A stretch of 64,000 nucleotides of DNA, taken from positions 188,792,501 to 188,856,500 of the forward strand of contig JAUMIR010000004.1 of assembly GCA_030847615.1 (NCBI GenBank). Direction: 5' to 3'. Within the stretch, counting starts at the first letter, position 1. The number at the start of each line of letters is the position of its first letter. Position numbers and translations under genes: made by a program. Below the pieces are notes generated by a model. That model did no database searches. It saw only the letters and a program-made list of their open reading frames with translations, and was not told the origin of the DNA. Below are positions 44,853-57,007 of this stretch, in pieces. The DNA comes from Gambelia wislizenii. Lineage: Eukaryota > Chordata > Lepidosauria > Squamata > Crotaphytidae.

Positions 44853-45760
44853 AACCCCACTACCTGGAGGACGAACTGAGGCACCTAAAATGGGCCTACA
44901 GGCTAATGGTTACTACAGATCAGACATCACAAGAGCAGCCAGACTCAGAAAAAAAAACACAGGAATGAAGAAGAAAAAAAGCCACCCAAAGGGAAGGTAT
45001 TTTTACCATACATTAAAGGGGTCACAGACAGAATAGGGAAACTGATGAGGAAACACAACCTCCAAACAATCTATATACCGACCAAAAAAATCCAAGAAAT
45101 GCTACACTCAGCAAAGGACAAAAGAGACCCTCTCACAGCTGCAGGAGTTTACCACATACCATGCAGCTGTGGGCAAGTTTACATAGGGACCACTAAATGC
45201 AGTGTGCAAACACAAATCAAGGAACATGAGAGACACTGCAGAGTGGGCCAACCAGAAAAATCAGCAGTAGCCGAACATGTCATAAACCAACCTGGACACA
45301 AAATGCTATTTGAAAACACAGAAATTCTAGACCAGGCCAACAACTTTCATGTCAGAATGCACAGAGAAGCTATTGAAATCCACAGACACCTGGACAACTT
45401 CAACAGGAAAGAAGAAACCTTAAAAGTAAACAAAAGCTGGCGCCCAGTTTTGAAATACAATAGAATCAAAACTCAACACTTACAAAAGAATTCCACCCAG
45501 GGACAGGGGGATTCCCAGCAGATAATGGCCCATCAACCAACCATTAGTCAAACAGACACTAACGAGCCTTGCATTTATATACCCAGAAACTAACCTTTCA
45601 ATTACACAAATTTACATATACTACCCAACAGGGGTTCACAGCACATAAACTCCACATGCACACCTACCCAACCATTCTCTGAGGAAGCCATCCACAGATG
45701 CAGGTGAAATGTCAGAAAGAAACTGTTCCAGAACACGGCCTCACAGCCCAGAAAATCAAG
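44853..45760 (+). mobile_element. Penelope-like element, 3' part
   Basis: Plus strand. Begins within the RT thumb ('HYLEDELRHLKWA' at about 44858, then 'LQANGYYRSDITRAARLRKK'), continues with the GIY-YIG endonuclease and ends with a 3' UTR carrying 'gatgcaggtgaaatgtcaga' and 'aacacggcctcacagcccag'. The RT core and everything 5' of it are missing at the junction with the copia LTR. Penelope-like elements combine RT with a GIY-YIG endonuclease, unlike LINEs. Confidence 0.82.
45045..45593 (+). pseudogene. Penelope GIY-YIG endonuclease domain
   Basis: A 182-codon open frame. 'GVYHIPCSCGQVYIGTTKCS' is the GIY-YIG core in its Penelope form, with the Cys-x-Cys insert in the loop between the two motifs. 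It is followed by 'IKEHERHCRVGQPEKSAVAE' with the conserved His and by the Glu of 'MHREAIEIHRHLDNFNRKE'. 'Q' stands where the conserved Arg is usual ('QTQIKEH', family RT.RI.EH), so activity is doubtful. The RT frame upstream (44776-45036) is shifted and closed by a stop. It would nick the target DNA for insertion. Confidence 0.85.
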
Positions 45761-46028
45761 GAAAATCTAAAGTATCTTTGTACACTTTTATCAAAATCAT
45801 GCATTTTTAGTCACTCAGAGTTTTCAAATGAAGTAATAGTTTTGGTTTCTTCCCTCCCCATTACCCTCTATGAATTGCAATCCTTAGAAAATGTACAGCT
45901 TTCTATGGTAAGATAGTCTAGCACCATTTCCAATCTCAGGGAGTGCAAAAATCCATATTTTGATATGGAAATTTAAACCAAATGATTTGCATCCCCAAGA
46001 AATCATATCTGTGGTGTAACTGTGAGTC

Positions 46029-46248
46029 AGAACATGGTAGTGGTTTGAATGTTGGACTAGGACTTGGGGAGATCAAGGTTTTAATCCTTGCTTACCCATG
46101 GAAACCCACTGGGTAACCTTGAGGAAGTCACATTCTCTTAACCTGAACAGATGACAATGGGAAACCTCTGAAGAAATTTTACGAAGTAAACCCTATGATA
46201 GGGTCACCACCAATTAGAGACAACTTGAAGGTTCGTTCACAACAACAG
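46029..46248 (+). mobile_element. tRNA-derived lizard SINE, decayed
   Basis: 'aacatggtagtggtttgaat', 'gatcaaggttttaatccttg' (B-box region), 'atggaaacccactgggtaac' and 'cctatgatagggtcaccacc' followed by 'acaacttgaaggttcgttca' and an aac tail. The first bases of the tRNA head are changed. Confidence 0.82.
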
Positions 46249-46293
46249 CACCAATGGTAGGATTCTACACATGGATGTGCACTTGCTTTATAC

Positions 46294-46437
46294 CAGGGAT
46301 GGGAATCATGTGGATCTCCAGATATTGTTGGTCTGCAATTCCCAACATTCCTCATCAAATGGATAAACTAGCTAGGACTGCTGAGACCTGTGATCCACTA
46401 ACATTTGTAGGGCCACAGTATTCCCAGGTTTGCACCA
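46294..46437. mobile_element. hAT-like palindromic MITE
   Basis: Left 'cagggatgggaatcatgtgg' and 'ctccagatattgttgg' are inverted at the right as 'gggccacagtattcccagg', with 'tgcaattcccaacattcctc' in the middle. I recognise this as the common squamate repeat whose consensus carries 'ccctccagatgttgttgg' in both orientations. Target duplication not confirmed. Confidence 0.6.
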
Positions 46438-48814
46438 TTGGGTCCTGATCTATCAAGCTGAGCAAGTTTATTCACACATGCAGATTTCCCCTAGCTGGCT
46501 CCAGGCAATGTAAACTTTCATCAATGGATTGCCAAGAATTGGAGATACGAAAAACAAAACAAAACAAAACAGTGGGTGCTTAGATTAATGAAAATCACTT
46601 GGGGTTCTAAACATCCATAGAAAAATGTTGCCATTCAACAGATGAGCATTCATGATCTCTGATGATAATAACAATAAATAATATTAATATATTCCTAAAC
46701 AAAATCCAGAAATATTGCTGTCCTTATTTTATTGCATTGTCTACTTTCATTTTCTTATGCCTCTCTACTTTATTAGCAGCAGGAAGATAGCAGTGCATAT
46801 TTGCCTCCCTTCAAGAACCTCACCAGACAACATTTTGTACGAAAACTAATCTAAAAATAATCCCAAAGCATGAACACGAAACTCAATTATAGAACAAAAG
46901 GCATCCTATATGAAATTATGGTGACTTATTCAAGGTTCTGGTGCTGTCAGTTGTTATAGAGATTTTATTTCTTGCCTATAAACTTCAAAAAGCCGATATA
47001 GCCAACAGCATCACTAATGGCCTGAATCTAAAACTTCTCACTTTCATATACAGTAGTTTAAAAAAAAAGAAAGAAAGAAAGGAAAAGAAAAATGGAGACC
47101 TATTTAACATACAACCATGAATTACCCAGTACATTTTTTAAAAATCCTGTTAAATAGAAATCTATCATAGAAGAGGATTTGGGGCTGGACTTGTGGTGTG
47201 CCACTAGGAAAGAGGCCGGCGGGAGCTTTTTGTCTTTCCTTGTCTATATCAGCCACTAGGAAGCTGTTAACAGAAACCTTATGCAGTCAAATGTGTTTGA
47301 ATTACACAGGCGTCAAGTGTTTTCCCCTTTTGTTTGTTTTAATGTTTGACCGTGCACATCTTGAAAGTTCTAACCCATTGGGCATTGCCAAGAAGATACT
47401 ATGTAAATCAGCTACCTCTTGACAAAGGAACACAGTAATTCACTTTTTTGTTAAGCAATGTGTGATTACCATTCCATTCTTTTGAACTCTCGCCAGCTTG
47501 CTATTCTCTCTCAACTTCAAGCAGGTGTTTTGTTGTTGCTAGGCCAGGAACACAGCCCTGTGCTGAAGTCTTTCAAGTGTGCTAGCTGTGCCGATGAATT
47601 TTGCCTCCAAACTCTCCTCAGGCAATGAACTGACTAGTCCAACATGCTCACAGCAATGCTAATCTTGCTCAGGGACATGTGCTGCACATGAAAGACTATT
47701 TTTTTCCTCCGTAATTTTTAATTGATATAGTTTGCCCACTGCAGAGTTCTCTCTGTCTCCATCTCTGTTTTTCTTTCTTTCTCTCATTCTTTCTTTCTAT
47801 ATCTCTCCTGACAAATGCATAATGCTTTTTTTTTTTAATGCCAAGGGTACAATAAAATAAAATATAAAGCTAAGCACAGGGAATTGATTTTTCCTTTGAC
47901 TTGAAAGGTTAGATAAGATGGAGACATAATAACCTCTAAATGAAAAAAAAAATAGAATTCTTCTGTATTAGGTTTGTAATTAGCATAATAAGAGACTGTA
48001 TGTTTACACTATCATCATCATCATCATCGTTAGCAAAAAGACCCAGAAGTTCATTCATTATAGAATCCTTGTAAACCATTTATGATGGACAAAATCTGGC
48101 AGTGCCTTTTCACCCATGCAACTTATACTAGCAATTAGATGGCTTATAGTGAGATAGATAGATTGCTTAATTAATTAATTAATTAATTGAATCAGTCCCT
48201 GGTGGCTTGGAGAGATAAACACTGGAACTCACTGCAAAGATCAAGCAAGAGACAAAATATGACCACATTTTAAACTTCCCCATTGCCATTTTGAGAATAT
48301 GAAGGAAAGCTGTACATGCAGGATGATCAAAAGGTGACCAAAAGGAAATATTTGAAATTGTGTTTGATTGCCAACATCTTTCTTTATGTCATTTTCTAAC
48401 CATCCTTTCCATGGCAATGTACAAAATTAACATCCTTTCTCAACAAACAGTGAAACTACAACAACAGTAAGTAAAAGCAACAGAGAGAGGATTCCTATCA
48501 ACCAATTACCTGACACAGCAGACAAATTCAGGAACAGCCTGCAGATACCTAGAGGAGAAAAATCGGTATTGAGCTTTTGATAGAAGAAAGAGTCCAGACA
48601 AAACTCCCTTGGCAGGAGCTTCTGCCAAAGAATTTGCACTGCATCTGAAAAAGCTCTTTATGTGCTGTTGCAGATCTCATTTTTGTAAGTAGGGTATGCA
48701 GGGGTGCCTCTCTTGTTTCCCTGCAGGCATGGAGAAGTACATATGTGAGAAGATGCTCTGAAAGGTATGGAGAACCCAAGAATTTAGTCATTAAATCTGC
48801 AGTCCTAGTTCCAC
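46438..48814. other. unassigned non-coding sequence
   Basis: No repeat recognised apart from short tracts: (AAAAC)n near 46550-46570, (AAAG)n near 47066-47082, (TTTC)n near 47768-47800, (ATC)n at 48012-48027 and (TTAA)n near 48171-48190. 47180-47700 is repeat-free by eye and of mixed composition. Confidence 0.55.
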
Positions 48815-48975
48815 TTAGCTGGAAGTAAACACATTTGAACTTTGGGGGACTTATTTTTCAATACGTATGTATAGGATCGGTCTGTACAGCAAGGATGCTA
48901 GCGTGTACACATTTTCCTGGGAGTAAGTCCCATGGAATTCATTGCAGATTACTTCCGAGTGGCTATATATAGTGC
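48815..48975 (+). repeat. old interspersed repeat, dimeric
   Basis: Two related halves: 'ctggaagtaaacacatttga ... gggacttattttt' and 'ctgggagtaagtcccatgga ... gattacttccgagt', each followed by a 'tatata/gtataggat' and 'ctg' end. This matches a widespread amniote repeat whose consensus contains 'gggagtaagtcccattgaa' and 'acttacttctgagtag'. Shorter scraps seem present near 51260-51300 and 55455-55520. Confidence 0.5.
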
Positions 48976-49488
48976 TGCACTGTAAAGATCCAAAGAAAAG
49001 AAACTAATTGGAAACCAAATTAGTGTCAGGGAAGATGAACACAAATCTGTTATAAGGAACATGGTGCCTGTTCAACATTGTAATTAAGGTGAAAAGGAAG
49101 CACTTGGTTACACAGAACTGGAAGCAGCGAAGTTCAGTAAGCCAGTACCATGGTCCATGAAGAAGGGCAAAATGCCCAAGGTTTTGGAGATAGACACATA
49201 ATAAACCCCAGATCCTTTCCCAGTACTCAGTAATAACTCTTCCTGCTGTGAAAGCCAAAAGTCCTATTCAGGTGTTTGCATCAATGCCTGAAGGACTCCA
49301 TGGGTGGTGGATCATATGATGTGTCTTTTGAGGCAGATTTCAATGTACAGCTGCACACAAAGTTATTGGTTGTTACATACTGCTAACTGTCCATGATTGG
49401 AAGTAGAGTGGGCCCATAAAATAAGAAGATGTGGCAGGGACAATGAATAAATTCACCAATTCACACTGATTTACACAATAAGCATGCA
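48976..49488. other. unassigned non-coding sequence
   Basis: Nothing recognised. Confidence 0.6.
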
Positions 49489-49724
49489 GAGAGCCAGCAT
49501 GGTGTAGTGGTTTGAGCATCAGACTATGACTCTGGAGGCCAGGGTTCAAATCCCTGCTTGGCCATGGAAACCCACTGGGTGACTTGTGCCAGTCACATTC
49601 TCTCAGCCTCAAGAGAAGGCGCTGGCAAACCCCCTCTGAACAAATCTTGTCAAGAAAACCCTGTGATAGGGTAGCTTTAGGGTTGCCATAAGTTAGAAAC
49701 AAATGGAAGGCACACAACAACAAC
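49489..49724 (+). mobile_element. tRNA-derived lizard SINE, full length reference copy
   Basis: Best copy in the window. 'gagccagcatggtgtagtgg' contains the A box, 'ccagggttcaaatccctgc' the B box; then 'ggaaacccactgggtgac', 'ctctgaacaaatcttg', 'aaccctgtgatagggtagc', 'gttgccataagttagaaaca' and the tail 'cacacaacaacaaca'. A short duplication catgca flanks it (49483-49488 and about 49723-49728). Transcribed by pol III in live copies and moved by a LINE. It is not a functional tRNA gene. Confidence 0.9.
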
Positions 49725-49811
49725 ATGCAAAAAACCCTAGTGAGCTTTGTTGGCTTTGTTTTCAAATACCACAACAGTTACAAAATCTTTAAGCTCATTC
49801 ATTCTATACGG

Positions 49812-49841
49812 AGGTCCTTCCTTCCTTCCTTCCTTCCTTTC
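49812..49841. repeat. (CCTT)n microsatellite
   Basis: Six or seven ccttcctt units running into a T/C-rich stretch. Confidence 0.85.
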
Positions 49842-50024
49842 TTTTTTGGAAAAAAAAACTTTAGTAAAAATGGTTAGAGTAATGTTTGGCATCCTGCTCA
49901 GTAATTATGTTGTTGTAAGCCTGACTCATGACTTTTCAATTACCCTAATTCACAACAGTAAGTAATTGCACCATTGCAAAGACCAAAACTGCACCTCCCC
50001 CAAACCTACCCTTTAAATTCCTCC

Positions 50025-50245
50025 CTGACACAGGTGTTTCTTAAGTGCTGGAGAGTGGGATAGGGAGTGATGTGTCCTGCCCTCTCTCAGTAGTGGGGCA
50101 TACTGCAACCAAACAACAGAGGCAGCTGCTACCAAACAACAGAGTTCTTTCCTGTCACAGCACTCCCTGCTACTGGGAGGGGGGTGGATGTCATCACTCA
50201 CCACCCCACTTTCCAGTGCCTCAGAAACTCTTCTATGAGGGCAGG
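50025..50245. repeat. fold-back repeat, about 220 bp
   Basis: Left arm 50034-50110 ('ggtgtttcttaagtgctgga', 'gggagtgatgtgtcctgccc', 'tcagtagtgggg') and right arm 50160-50240 are reverse complements at roughly 75 percent by eye. The open frames on the two strands share LESG..SD, as a palindrome would produce. Between the arms is a tandem 'accaaacaacagag' pair. No TIR class assigned. Confidence 0.65.
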
Positions 50246-51861
50246 GCACCCATAGTGTGTCTTAAAATGTAGGGTTTGGGAGGTAGCATCAAGAGATGTA
50301 GCTATGTCATTGTGGTGGAATCTCACAAAGGAGGCCCTAGACCAGTATGTCCTGTTTGCATCTTCCTATATCACTCAAGCCTTATTCAGATATTTGAATC
50401 CTCCATTCAATCAAAATCGTGCATAAAAGAGAGTGGTGGCTACTCTGTGTTATACAGGGGCATCATGCAGAAACTCTCCAAGGTTCTGAACCCCATTCTC
50501 AAAATAGGTTCAGCACCTTGGAGAGCTCCTTAAACACTCTCATGCAATCTGCAATAGTTCCTATATTCACTGCTCGAGAACAATAGTGCCAATTGCCACC
50601 CCTGTTCTAAATCATAACAGGAGCTTACATGAATGGAGCCCACAATGTTTTACTTTGTAAGATGAGATGTGCATTTGGGGTCTTTTTGGTGGGGAAAAAG
50701 TTGGGTTTCATTTGAGGCATTTTTCCAGCCTGCACTCTAAATTGTGATGGGTGAAAGTGTTTGCTCAGGCTCTAAAGCCCATACTTTTCTTCAAGGAATG
50801 ACCTCTTTGGTGGACCATGGGGGTGTCAAATAGGGCAAGAGACAAGAAAACTCAGTCTCCTTACCACCCTTGCAAGCACAATAGAACTCCAGCAGATTTA
50901 ATATGACTTTTAAAATTCTCTTGGGGAGATGGGGACTAGAAGAAAACTTAGTGATGAGAATCCTGCATCTATGTTCAATGCAATGCAAGTATACATGTCC
51001 TGAAACAAATATTTGATCATCTCCCCTGTTCAATTAAACTGAACTTAAGCCACTACAACTTTCTTGGTGCACATTAATATTCATTATTTATTGATGCCTG
51101 TTGTGTTGAGCTATATATTTTCATGCCACATATTGTCATTAAATAACTAAGAAAAATTCACTGTGTGCACAATAGTTCCTACGCAGATGAAGTCCTGCCT
51201 AATGGAAACCTATATTTTATAATATAATTTCTCCTCAGATCTTGCTGAAAAATCTTAAAGCTGATTGAGTCTAATGGAACATATGCCTAGGACTGCACAT
51301 CATCAAATTATATAAAAGGTTGAAAATTCAGACAGTAAACTATAAACAATAAGCATAAGCAAAGCAGGGAAGAGAATACACACACATTATTTAGTATTAA
51401 ACAGAAAAAAATGTACACTTCAACTTCAAGATTGTGTACCTATCCAAGTTTGCCAAGTAGGCTTTGTAGCTGAGCAGAGATTAAAAACTGGATTTGTCCA
51501 CTCCGTATCCATGCCACCATTATTGTATGTGTTCAGGGTTTGCAACAAGTTGTCTGGGAACTGTATGCCACCATGCTACCTTGAACATACTCAGTCCTGC
51601 CTGAAAACCTGGAAAGCCACTGCCCCACAGAAATGACAATAGCTTTCTCAGTTGCCAGAACCTCCCCCGCCCCCTTCAGGTTAAGCAGAAGAGGCAGAAT
51701 CTCAGGTTGAGAGTACTGCCTTAAAAAGATTTTTCAATAATCTTAAACTATGTATTGCTGCTATGGCTGCTGAAGACTGCTTTGAACCAATATAGTCCCT
51801 GGTGGGCAGTGGGTCTGCCTGGACATTTTGTGTCCTTTCTTCCTCCTCTAGATTTAATAGG
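50246..51861. other. unassigned non-coding sequence
   Basis: Nothing clear. 'aaaataggttcagcaccttg' (50500) recurs as 'caaataggttcagcatcttg' near 54899, perhaps a shared minor repeat. Confidence 0.55.
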
Positions 51862-52441
51862 AGATGCTCCTGGTTTTTTTTTTTTTAATATTTTATTTAC
51901 ATTTTCAGATTATTCTGCTTACATACATAATACATACATTTCCAATCCATCATTAACCATTCTTCCAGAAGTATACATGCTTTCCTTCACAGTAACATAC
52001 CTATTATTTCCATTTCTTCCCTCCTATTATACAAACATCTATTTCCTTCTCAATCTTAAAAACCTCTTCTTTCTCTCACTATCACCTCTTCTTCTCTTAC
52101 TTTAAAACTCCCTTCTCACTTTCTCTTACCCTCTTACATATCTCTTACATACCTCTACTTCCTTTGTCCATACCATAGACTTCCTTTGTACTTTCTGTTC
52201 TTGGTGCTTGATTCTTATTTGCATAATTGTCCTTGTAATACAACAAAATTAAATATATATAACTAAATATACATTAACAGATATATTCTATGTGTAATGT
52301 CATAGACCCAATATTATATTTCTAATTACCTAAATTTAAATCCTTTGCCTGTGTAGTGTTCCCTCCTTTTTCTTCCATCCTTCTTAATTTCAACTAAGAC
52401 CTCACTTCTTTCTAGCCATCCTTTTCAGATTCTTCTTAATT

Positions 52442-53990
52442 TTAAGTTTGTATGTTCCATCTCTTTTCCCAATGTAATTTAACTAAGTCCCACTTGCACA
52501 TTTGCATTCTTGTAGGTTTGGATTTTAAATCAACTGAAAGCTTATCCAGGATTGCCATATCTGCTAATTTTAATAAGCATTTTTTTGTGGTTGGAGTTTC
52601 TTTATTCTTCCATTTTTGTGCCACTAATAATCTAGCTGCAGTAACTATATACAGAATTATTCTCCAGAATCTCTTCTCATCTTTTTTCTTTAATACATGA
52701 GTCATATTTAACAGATAGATTTCTGGTCTCATATCAAATTGTATATTTAGTATCTTTTGGATCATCATATGTATTTCTCCCCAGAATTTTTAAATTCATG
52801 GACATTTCCATCACATGTGATAGAGAGTTCCCAAATGTTCTTGGCATTTCCATTAAAGCCTGTTCTCAGCCTTAAATATTTTGCCAAGTTTTACTGGGGA
52901 GGAATACCATCTCTGGGCCATTTTAAAATAGTTTTCCTTCAAATTCTGGTTCACAGTGAATTTATTTGTTTTCAGTCTGGCATTTGTCCAAGATTTCAAC
53001 TCCAGTTCGTATCTAATGTCTATGGCCCATTTTATCATTGTTTCTTTTAACTCTTCCTGCTCTAGTTCTCTGGTTGACAATAGATTGTATAATTTTGTAG
53101 TTTTCTTTTTATTTGGTCCAAATATTATATTTTCTAATTCATGTTGTTTTTCTTCAAATCCCATCTCTTTTAGATCCAATGTAAATCTCTCTCTAATTTA
53201 TACATGAGTAAAAACCAGTGCATTGAGATTCCTATTTCTTCCTTTGATTTTAATTCCCATTCCACTTCCTTGTTTTGTTTTTTTGTTGTTTTTTGTTTTT
53301 GTTTTTGTTTTTTTTTTGTAAAATGTCTTTATACCGTAGCCAATTTTCAGTGGTCTTCCACTGGTTCATGAAAGCCGCTTGCGGGGAGACCCGAAGTGGA
53401 ATTTTAATGTAGAACTTATTCTTTTACTTCTCCCAAACTTTTAATAATCCTCTTTTAATGATGAGGTCATTAAATTCCTTATTGATTTTAGATTTTCCAT
53501 ATCCTAGGTACGCATGCCAACCATACCTAAAGTTTAAAACCTTCCAAGTTTAAAAGAGGGGTATCTTCTGATTTTATCCAGTCTTGTATCCATATTAGAG
53601 CACTGGCATGTTAATATATATTTTTAGATCTGGAAGGTTAGCGCCTCCTCTTTCCTTTGTGTCAATAAGGGTCCTCCATTTTATTCTTGATTTCCTGCCC
53701 CCACCCAAGATAATTTTGACAATTCCTTCTGCCAGTCCTTAAAAAAATGTCTGTTACAATTATCGGGGCAGTTTGAAACAAGCAGAGAATTTTGGGCAGG
53801 ATGTTCATTTTTATCGCTGCAATTTTCCCCACAATTGATAAATTCAGTTTTGATCATTTTATCAGATCTCATTTTGTTTCTTCCCATAATTTGACATAGT
53901 TATTTTCAAAGCGTTCTATATTTCTTTTAGTTAGCCATAACCTGAGATATTTTATCTTTTTGTCTATTTTGCATTCAGACATGTCTTATA
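52442..53990 (-). pseudogene. L1 ORF2 C-terminal region
   Basis: Frames 53887-53681, 53179-52853 and 52768-52442 match the L1 ORF2 tail: 'IAAIKMNILPKI' style text near 53800, 'EELKETMIKWAIDIRYELEL' near 53040, and 'FWRIILYIVTAARLLVAQKW' near 52660-52600, where L1 has the conserved W...Y.LT.AR...A..WK block. The frames are separated by stops and a T/G-rich run at 53271-53320. Confidence 0.75.
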
Positions 53991-54001
53991 AAGTTGCTTC
54001 T

Positions 54002-54848
54002 TCATTTTTTGATACATTTTTTGGTCAGGATTTGAGTTTTGCTTTTATTTAATTTGAAGCCGGGCACTTCACCAAATTCTTCGAAGGATTTCATTACTTC
54101 TGTCATGCTTTGTTTTGGATTTTCTAAAAAGACCACTAAATCATCAGCAAATGTTTTTAGCTTAAATTTGTGACCTTTTATCATTACACCTTGTATTTTC
54201 TCATTCTCAGATTTCTGTTGAGAATTTCAAATACTGTTATGAAGAACAGTGGAGAAAGGGGACATCCTTGTCTTGTACCCCTTTGTATTGGAAAAAGATC
54301 TGTTTTACCTCCATTTATAATCAAAGATGCTTCTTGTTCTTTATGAATAGTATCTATCCAGTTCATGAATTTATTCCCCATTTTCATTTTCCTAAAGACT
54401 TATTTCATGAAAGACCAAAGTACATTATCAAATGCCTTTTCCACATCCACAAAAATTATCACCAGTTTTTTCTCATTGTGTTTTTCAAAGAATTTGATAA
54501 TGCTAATACTGTTCTTGTATTTGTCTTAATATGTCTGTTTGGGAGGAATCCATTTTGATCTGGTTGAATAACATCTGCTAAAATTCTTTTTAATCTTTCT
54601 GTGATTATATTCATATAAATCTTATAGTCCGTATTCAGTAACGATATAGGTCTGTAATTTCCCGGCTCCTGCAAATTTTTACCTTCTTTTGGAATAAGAG
54701 CCATATTTGCATTCTTCCATGAATTTGGTAATCCTTTATTCTCAATATCATTTAGAGGTTTTTGAAATGGTGTTAGTAGTTCCTCCTGCATATATTGGTA
54801 ATAGGTGGCTGTAAACCCATCCGGACCTGGTGCCTTGTCATTTTTCAA
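54002..54848 (-). pseudogene. L1 ORF2 reverse transcriptase domain
   Basis: Minus-strand frames (54971-54459, 54387-54184, 54184-54002) give 'KNDKAPGPDGFTATYYQYM', 'NYRPISLLNTDYKIYMNII', 'IQPDQNGFLPNRHI', then 'QRGTRQGCPLSPLFFITVFE', and the catalytic 'LKTFADDLVVFL' (FADD at 54151-54140, both Asp intact), then 'FKLNKSKTQIL'. The F-A-D-D form and block order are those of L1, not L2. One frameshift lies near 54460. The part of the 54971 frame above 54863 is host sequence read through. Confidence 0.88.
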
Positions 54849-54863
54849 GATGTTCCTGGTTTT

Positions 54864-55710
54864 ATGGAAGATGTCCACGGTCTTGAACTGTAAACCCCAA
54901 ATAGGTTCAGCATCTTGAATAACTCCCATAAACCCAGGAGTCACTCTTATAGTACTTAATGGATTCACCACCCCAAAATAATGGACTCATTGCCCCACTC
55001 TGTTAAAATGTTAATCTGCTTTATGGAAGTGTCCCCATTTCTGCTTAATCTGCCAGAAAGCTAGACCTGCAGGTAGTCCTCTTTGTGTGCTGTTTGGATT
55101 GTGAGAACCCTATACGACTAGGCCACTTGGCCATCTACTTGTTGTATCTTGGCAATGTTTAAAACAATATAAAAATTCTACTACTCTAAGATTTGATTTG
55201 TAGGTAGACTTCTGAGCGGTCTGTTATGATTGACTGCATATTTGTAACAAATACATTCATGATGAGTTTTCTTACTGATACAGTTGGGTGCAATGTCACA
55301 ATGTAGCTATACAGTCTGAAACCAGGCATCCTGTGAAAAACATCACTAGCTTTCTTTGTACAGACACTATTAGAACAGAAGACAACACAAAAATCTTCCA
55401 TAAACTATGGATAATTTTGTGGAGAATCCCTAGTCAAGCCTCACCAATAGTAGAATCCAATTGGTCCTATTGAGTTTGATGGTGTTTAGGCCATAGTAAG
55501 TGTACTTAGAATTGTAGCCTTTTGTGGCATCACTTTTTATATAGTTCCACATAGGGTTGCCATTATTCTCTTCCACAAAACCAGGGCAAAAGTATATGGG
55601 ACTGGATTGGGCAGATTATCAGCAAAAAAAAACCCCACACACACACCCGAAACAAACCAGATTTCATCATTTAATATTGTTTTATCACACATTTCAGTAG
55701 TAGTAGTTGT
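54864..55710. other. unassigned non-coding sequence
   Basis: Nothing recognised, apart from a possible scrap of the old dimeric repeat near 55455-55520. Confidence 0.55.
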
Positions 55711-55790
55711 CAACATCATCATTTATTTATATCGCACCATCAATTTACCTGGTGCTTTACAAGTACAACAATCCAAAACAGTGGGTTCTG
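55711..55790 (-). mobile_element. LINE-like 3' tail fragment
   Basis: Reverse complement reads 'acttgtaaagcaccaggtaa', 'attgatggtgcgatataaat' and 'aaatgatgatg', a LINE-type 3' end with a (GAT)n tail. Only about 80 bases; clade not known. Confidence 0.5.
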
Positions 55791-56062
55791 ATGTTATTGA
55801 GCAGGTGTTGCTTGTTCCCTGCCAATATAAGCCTCTGGAAGTTCACAAAGATGGCACAAAGCCAATGTATCTCCTGTTGCTTGGCCAGAGCATGGAAAAA
55901 TTATTTGTTTGGACTGTAGTTCCCAAAGTCCTCCCAGCCAGCATGGACATCACTTTCAATAGGCCTAACTCCTACCAATGACAGTCACAGCTGCCTCCAA
56001 ATAGTATACATTCTTCCTGCAAACATAGACTTGGTACCCCTGCTTTTAAAAAAATCTTGAAC

Positions 56063-56120
56063 ATGGCAGGGGGTTGGACTGGATGGCCCTTGTGGTCTCT
56101 TCCAATTCTATGATTCTATG
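56063..56120 (+). mobile_element. CR1 LINE 3' end
   Basis: 'gggttggactggatggccct' followed by 'tgtggtctcttccaattcta' and the repeated ATTCTATG octamers, the hallmark 3' end of CR1 LINEs. Only the last 60 bases are clear. Confidence 0.85.
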
Positions 56121-57007
56121 TGATACTTATACCTACTTGCTGGTATACACAAAGCCTTTCTCCCTCACTCCACACACTGATTTATGTAGTGCTTTAAAAA
56201 AAAAACTATTTTTGCAGAGATAACAGCAGACAAGCTAGGGGCAGGTTTTCTGCCCACTGAAAATTACAGCCGCCTGACTGAAATCTGGAGAGAGTTCCAG
56301 CACTTTCAATGTTTGTGCAGAAGAGGGAATTAAAAGTGCTGGAAATCTCTTGGCCTGTGCTCCAACTAAGGAGGAATCTGGGATCTGCTGCTTCAACTGG
56401 CCCAGCTGACCAGGACATTTTTTAGTTCCTTCAATCTGGGATTTTCCTGATTTTCCAGGACATATGGCAACCTTAGTTCCACAATGCTAGGCTCCCTTCT
56501 TCCTACAATGGCTTTCTGGTGGCTGACCTGACAGGAGAGCACTAAAACCCATCTTGCCAAAATCTAATGGGCTAGATTAAATGTTCCCTACCCAGATTTT
56601 CTAAGATGGGTAGAAGGAATGATCCTTCAGACTCCCCTTTAGCTAAGATTTTATCCAAGTTTTCAACCAGATAGAAATGTTTTCACTAAATAAATTTCGT
56701 TTTCATTTGAATGATATATTCTGAGCAACTGTGGCTGATGCTTACGGTGTCATGCTTAGTGACATCACCAAGTCTTGCCATTTGTGACATCCCCAGGGGC
56801 CATTCTTATATCTCTGGGATGCTCATAGCCTGGCAACACTAGAAGACAATACAGAACCAGAAGGATCAATATAGAAGGTCTCAAATTAAGTCACGCTTCC
56901 TATACTGAAGTAGTAGCTTTCATAGTGTACTGTATCTTCAGGGAATCTTTTCTGCACTTTTTCTTCAGAGGAGCTTTTGTATTTGTCATAGATCAAATGC
57001 AGATAAG
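56121..57007. other. unassigned non-coding sequence
   Basis: Nothing recognised. 'tcctgattttccaggacata' near 56450 and 'cacatagggttgccattatt' near 55548 flank the LINE scraps. Confidence 0.55.

Larger units (their letters stand above)
51863..54863 (-). mobile_element. L1-clade LINE, 5'-truncated, with target duplication
   Basis: About 3.0 kb on the minus strand, from inside the RT domain to a poly-A tail (T-run at 51873-51886 on the plus strand). Flanked by an imperfect 15-bp target duplication: gatgctcctggtttt (51863-51877) and gatgttcctggtttt (54849-54863). RT motifs are of L1 type. The endonuclease and ORF1 are missing. Many stops and frameshifts, so it is an old insertion. Strand is opposite to the L1 scrap at 31559-31840. 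Confidence 0.88.

Noticed and set aside
54864..54971. N-terminal part of the 170-codon minus-strand RT frame
   Set aside because: It lies outside the L1 target duplication and is host sequence in frame by chance.
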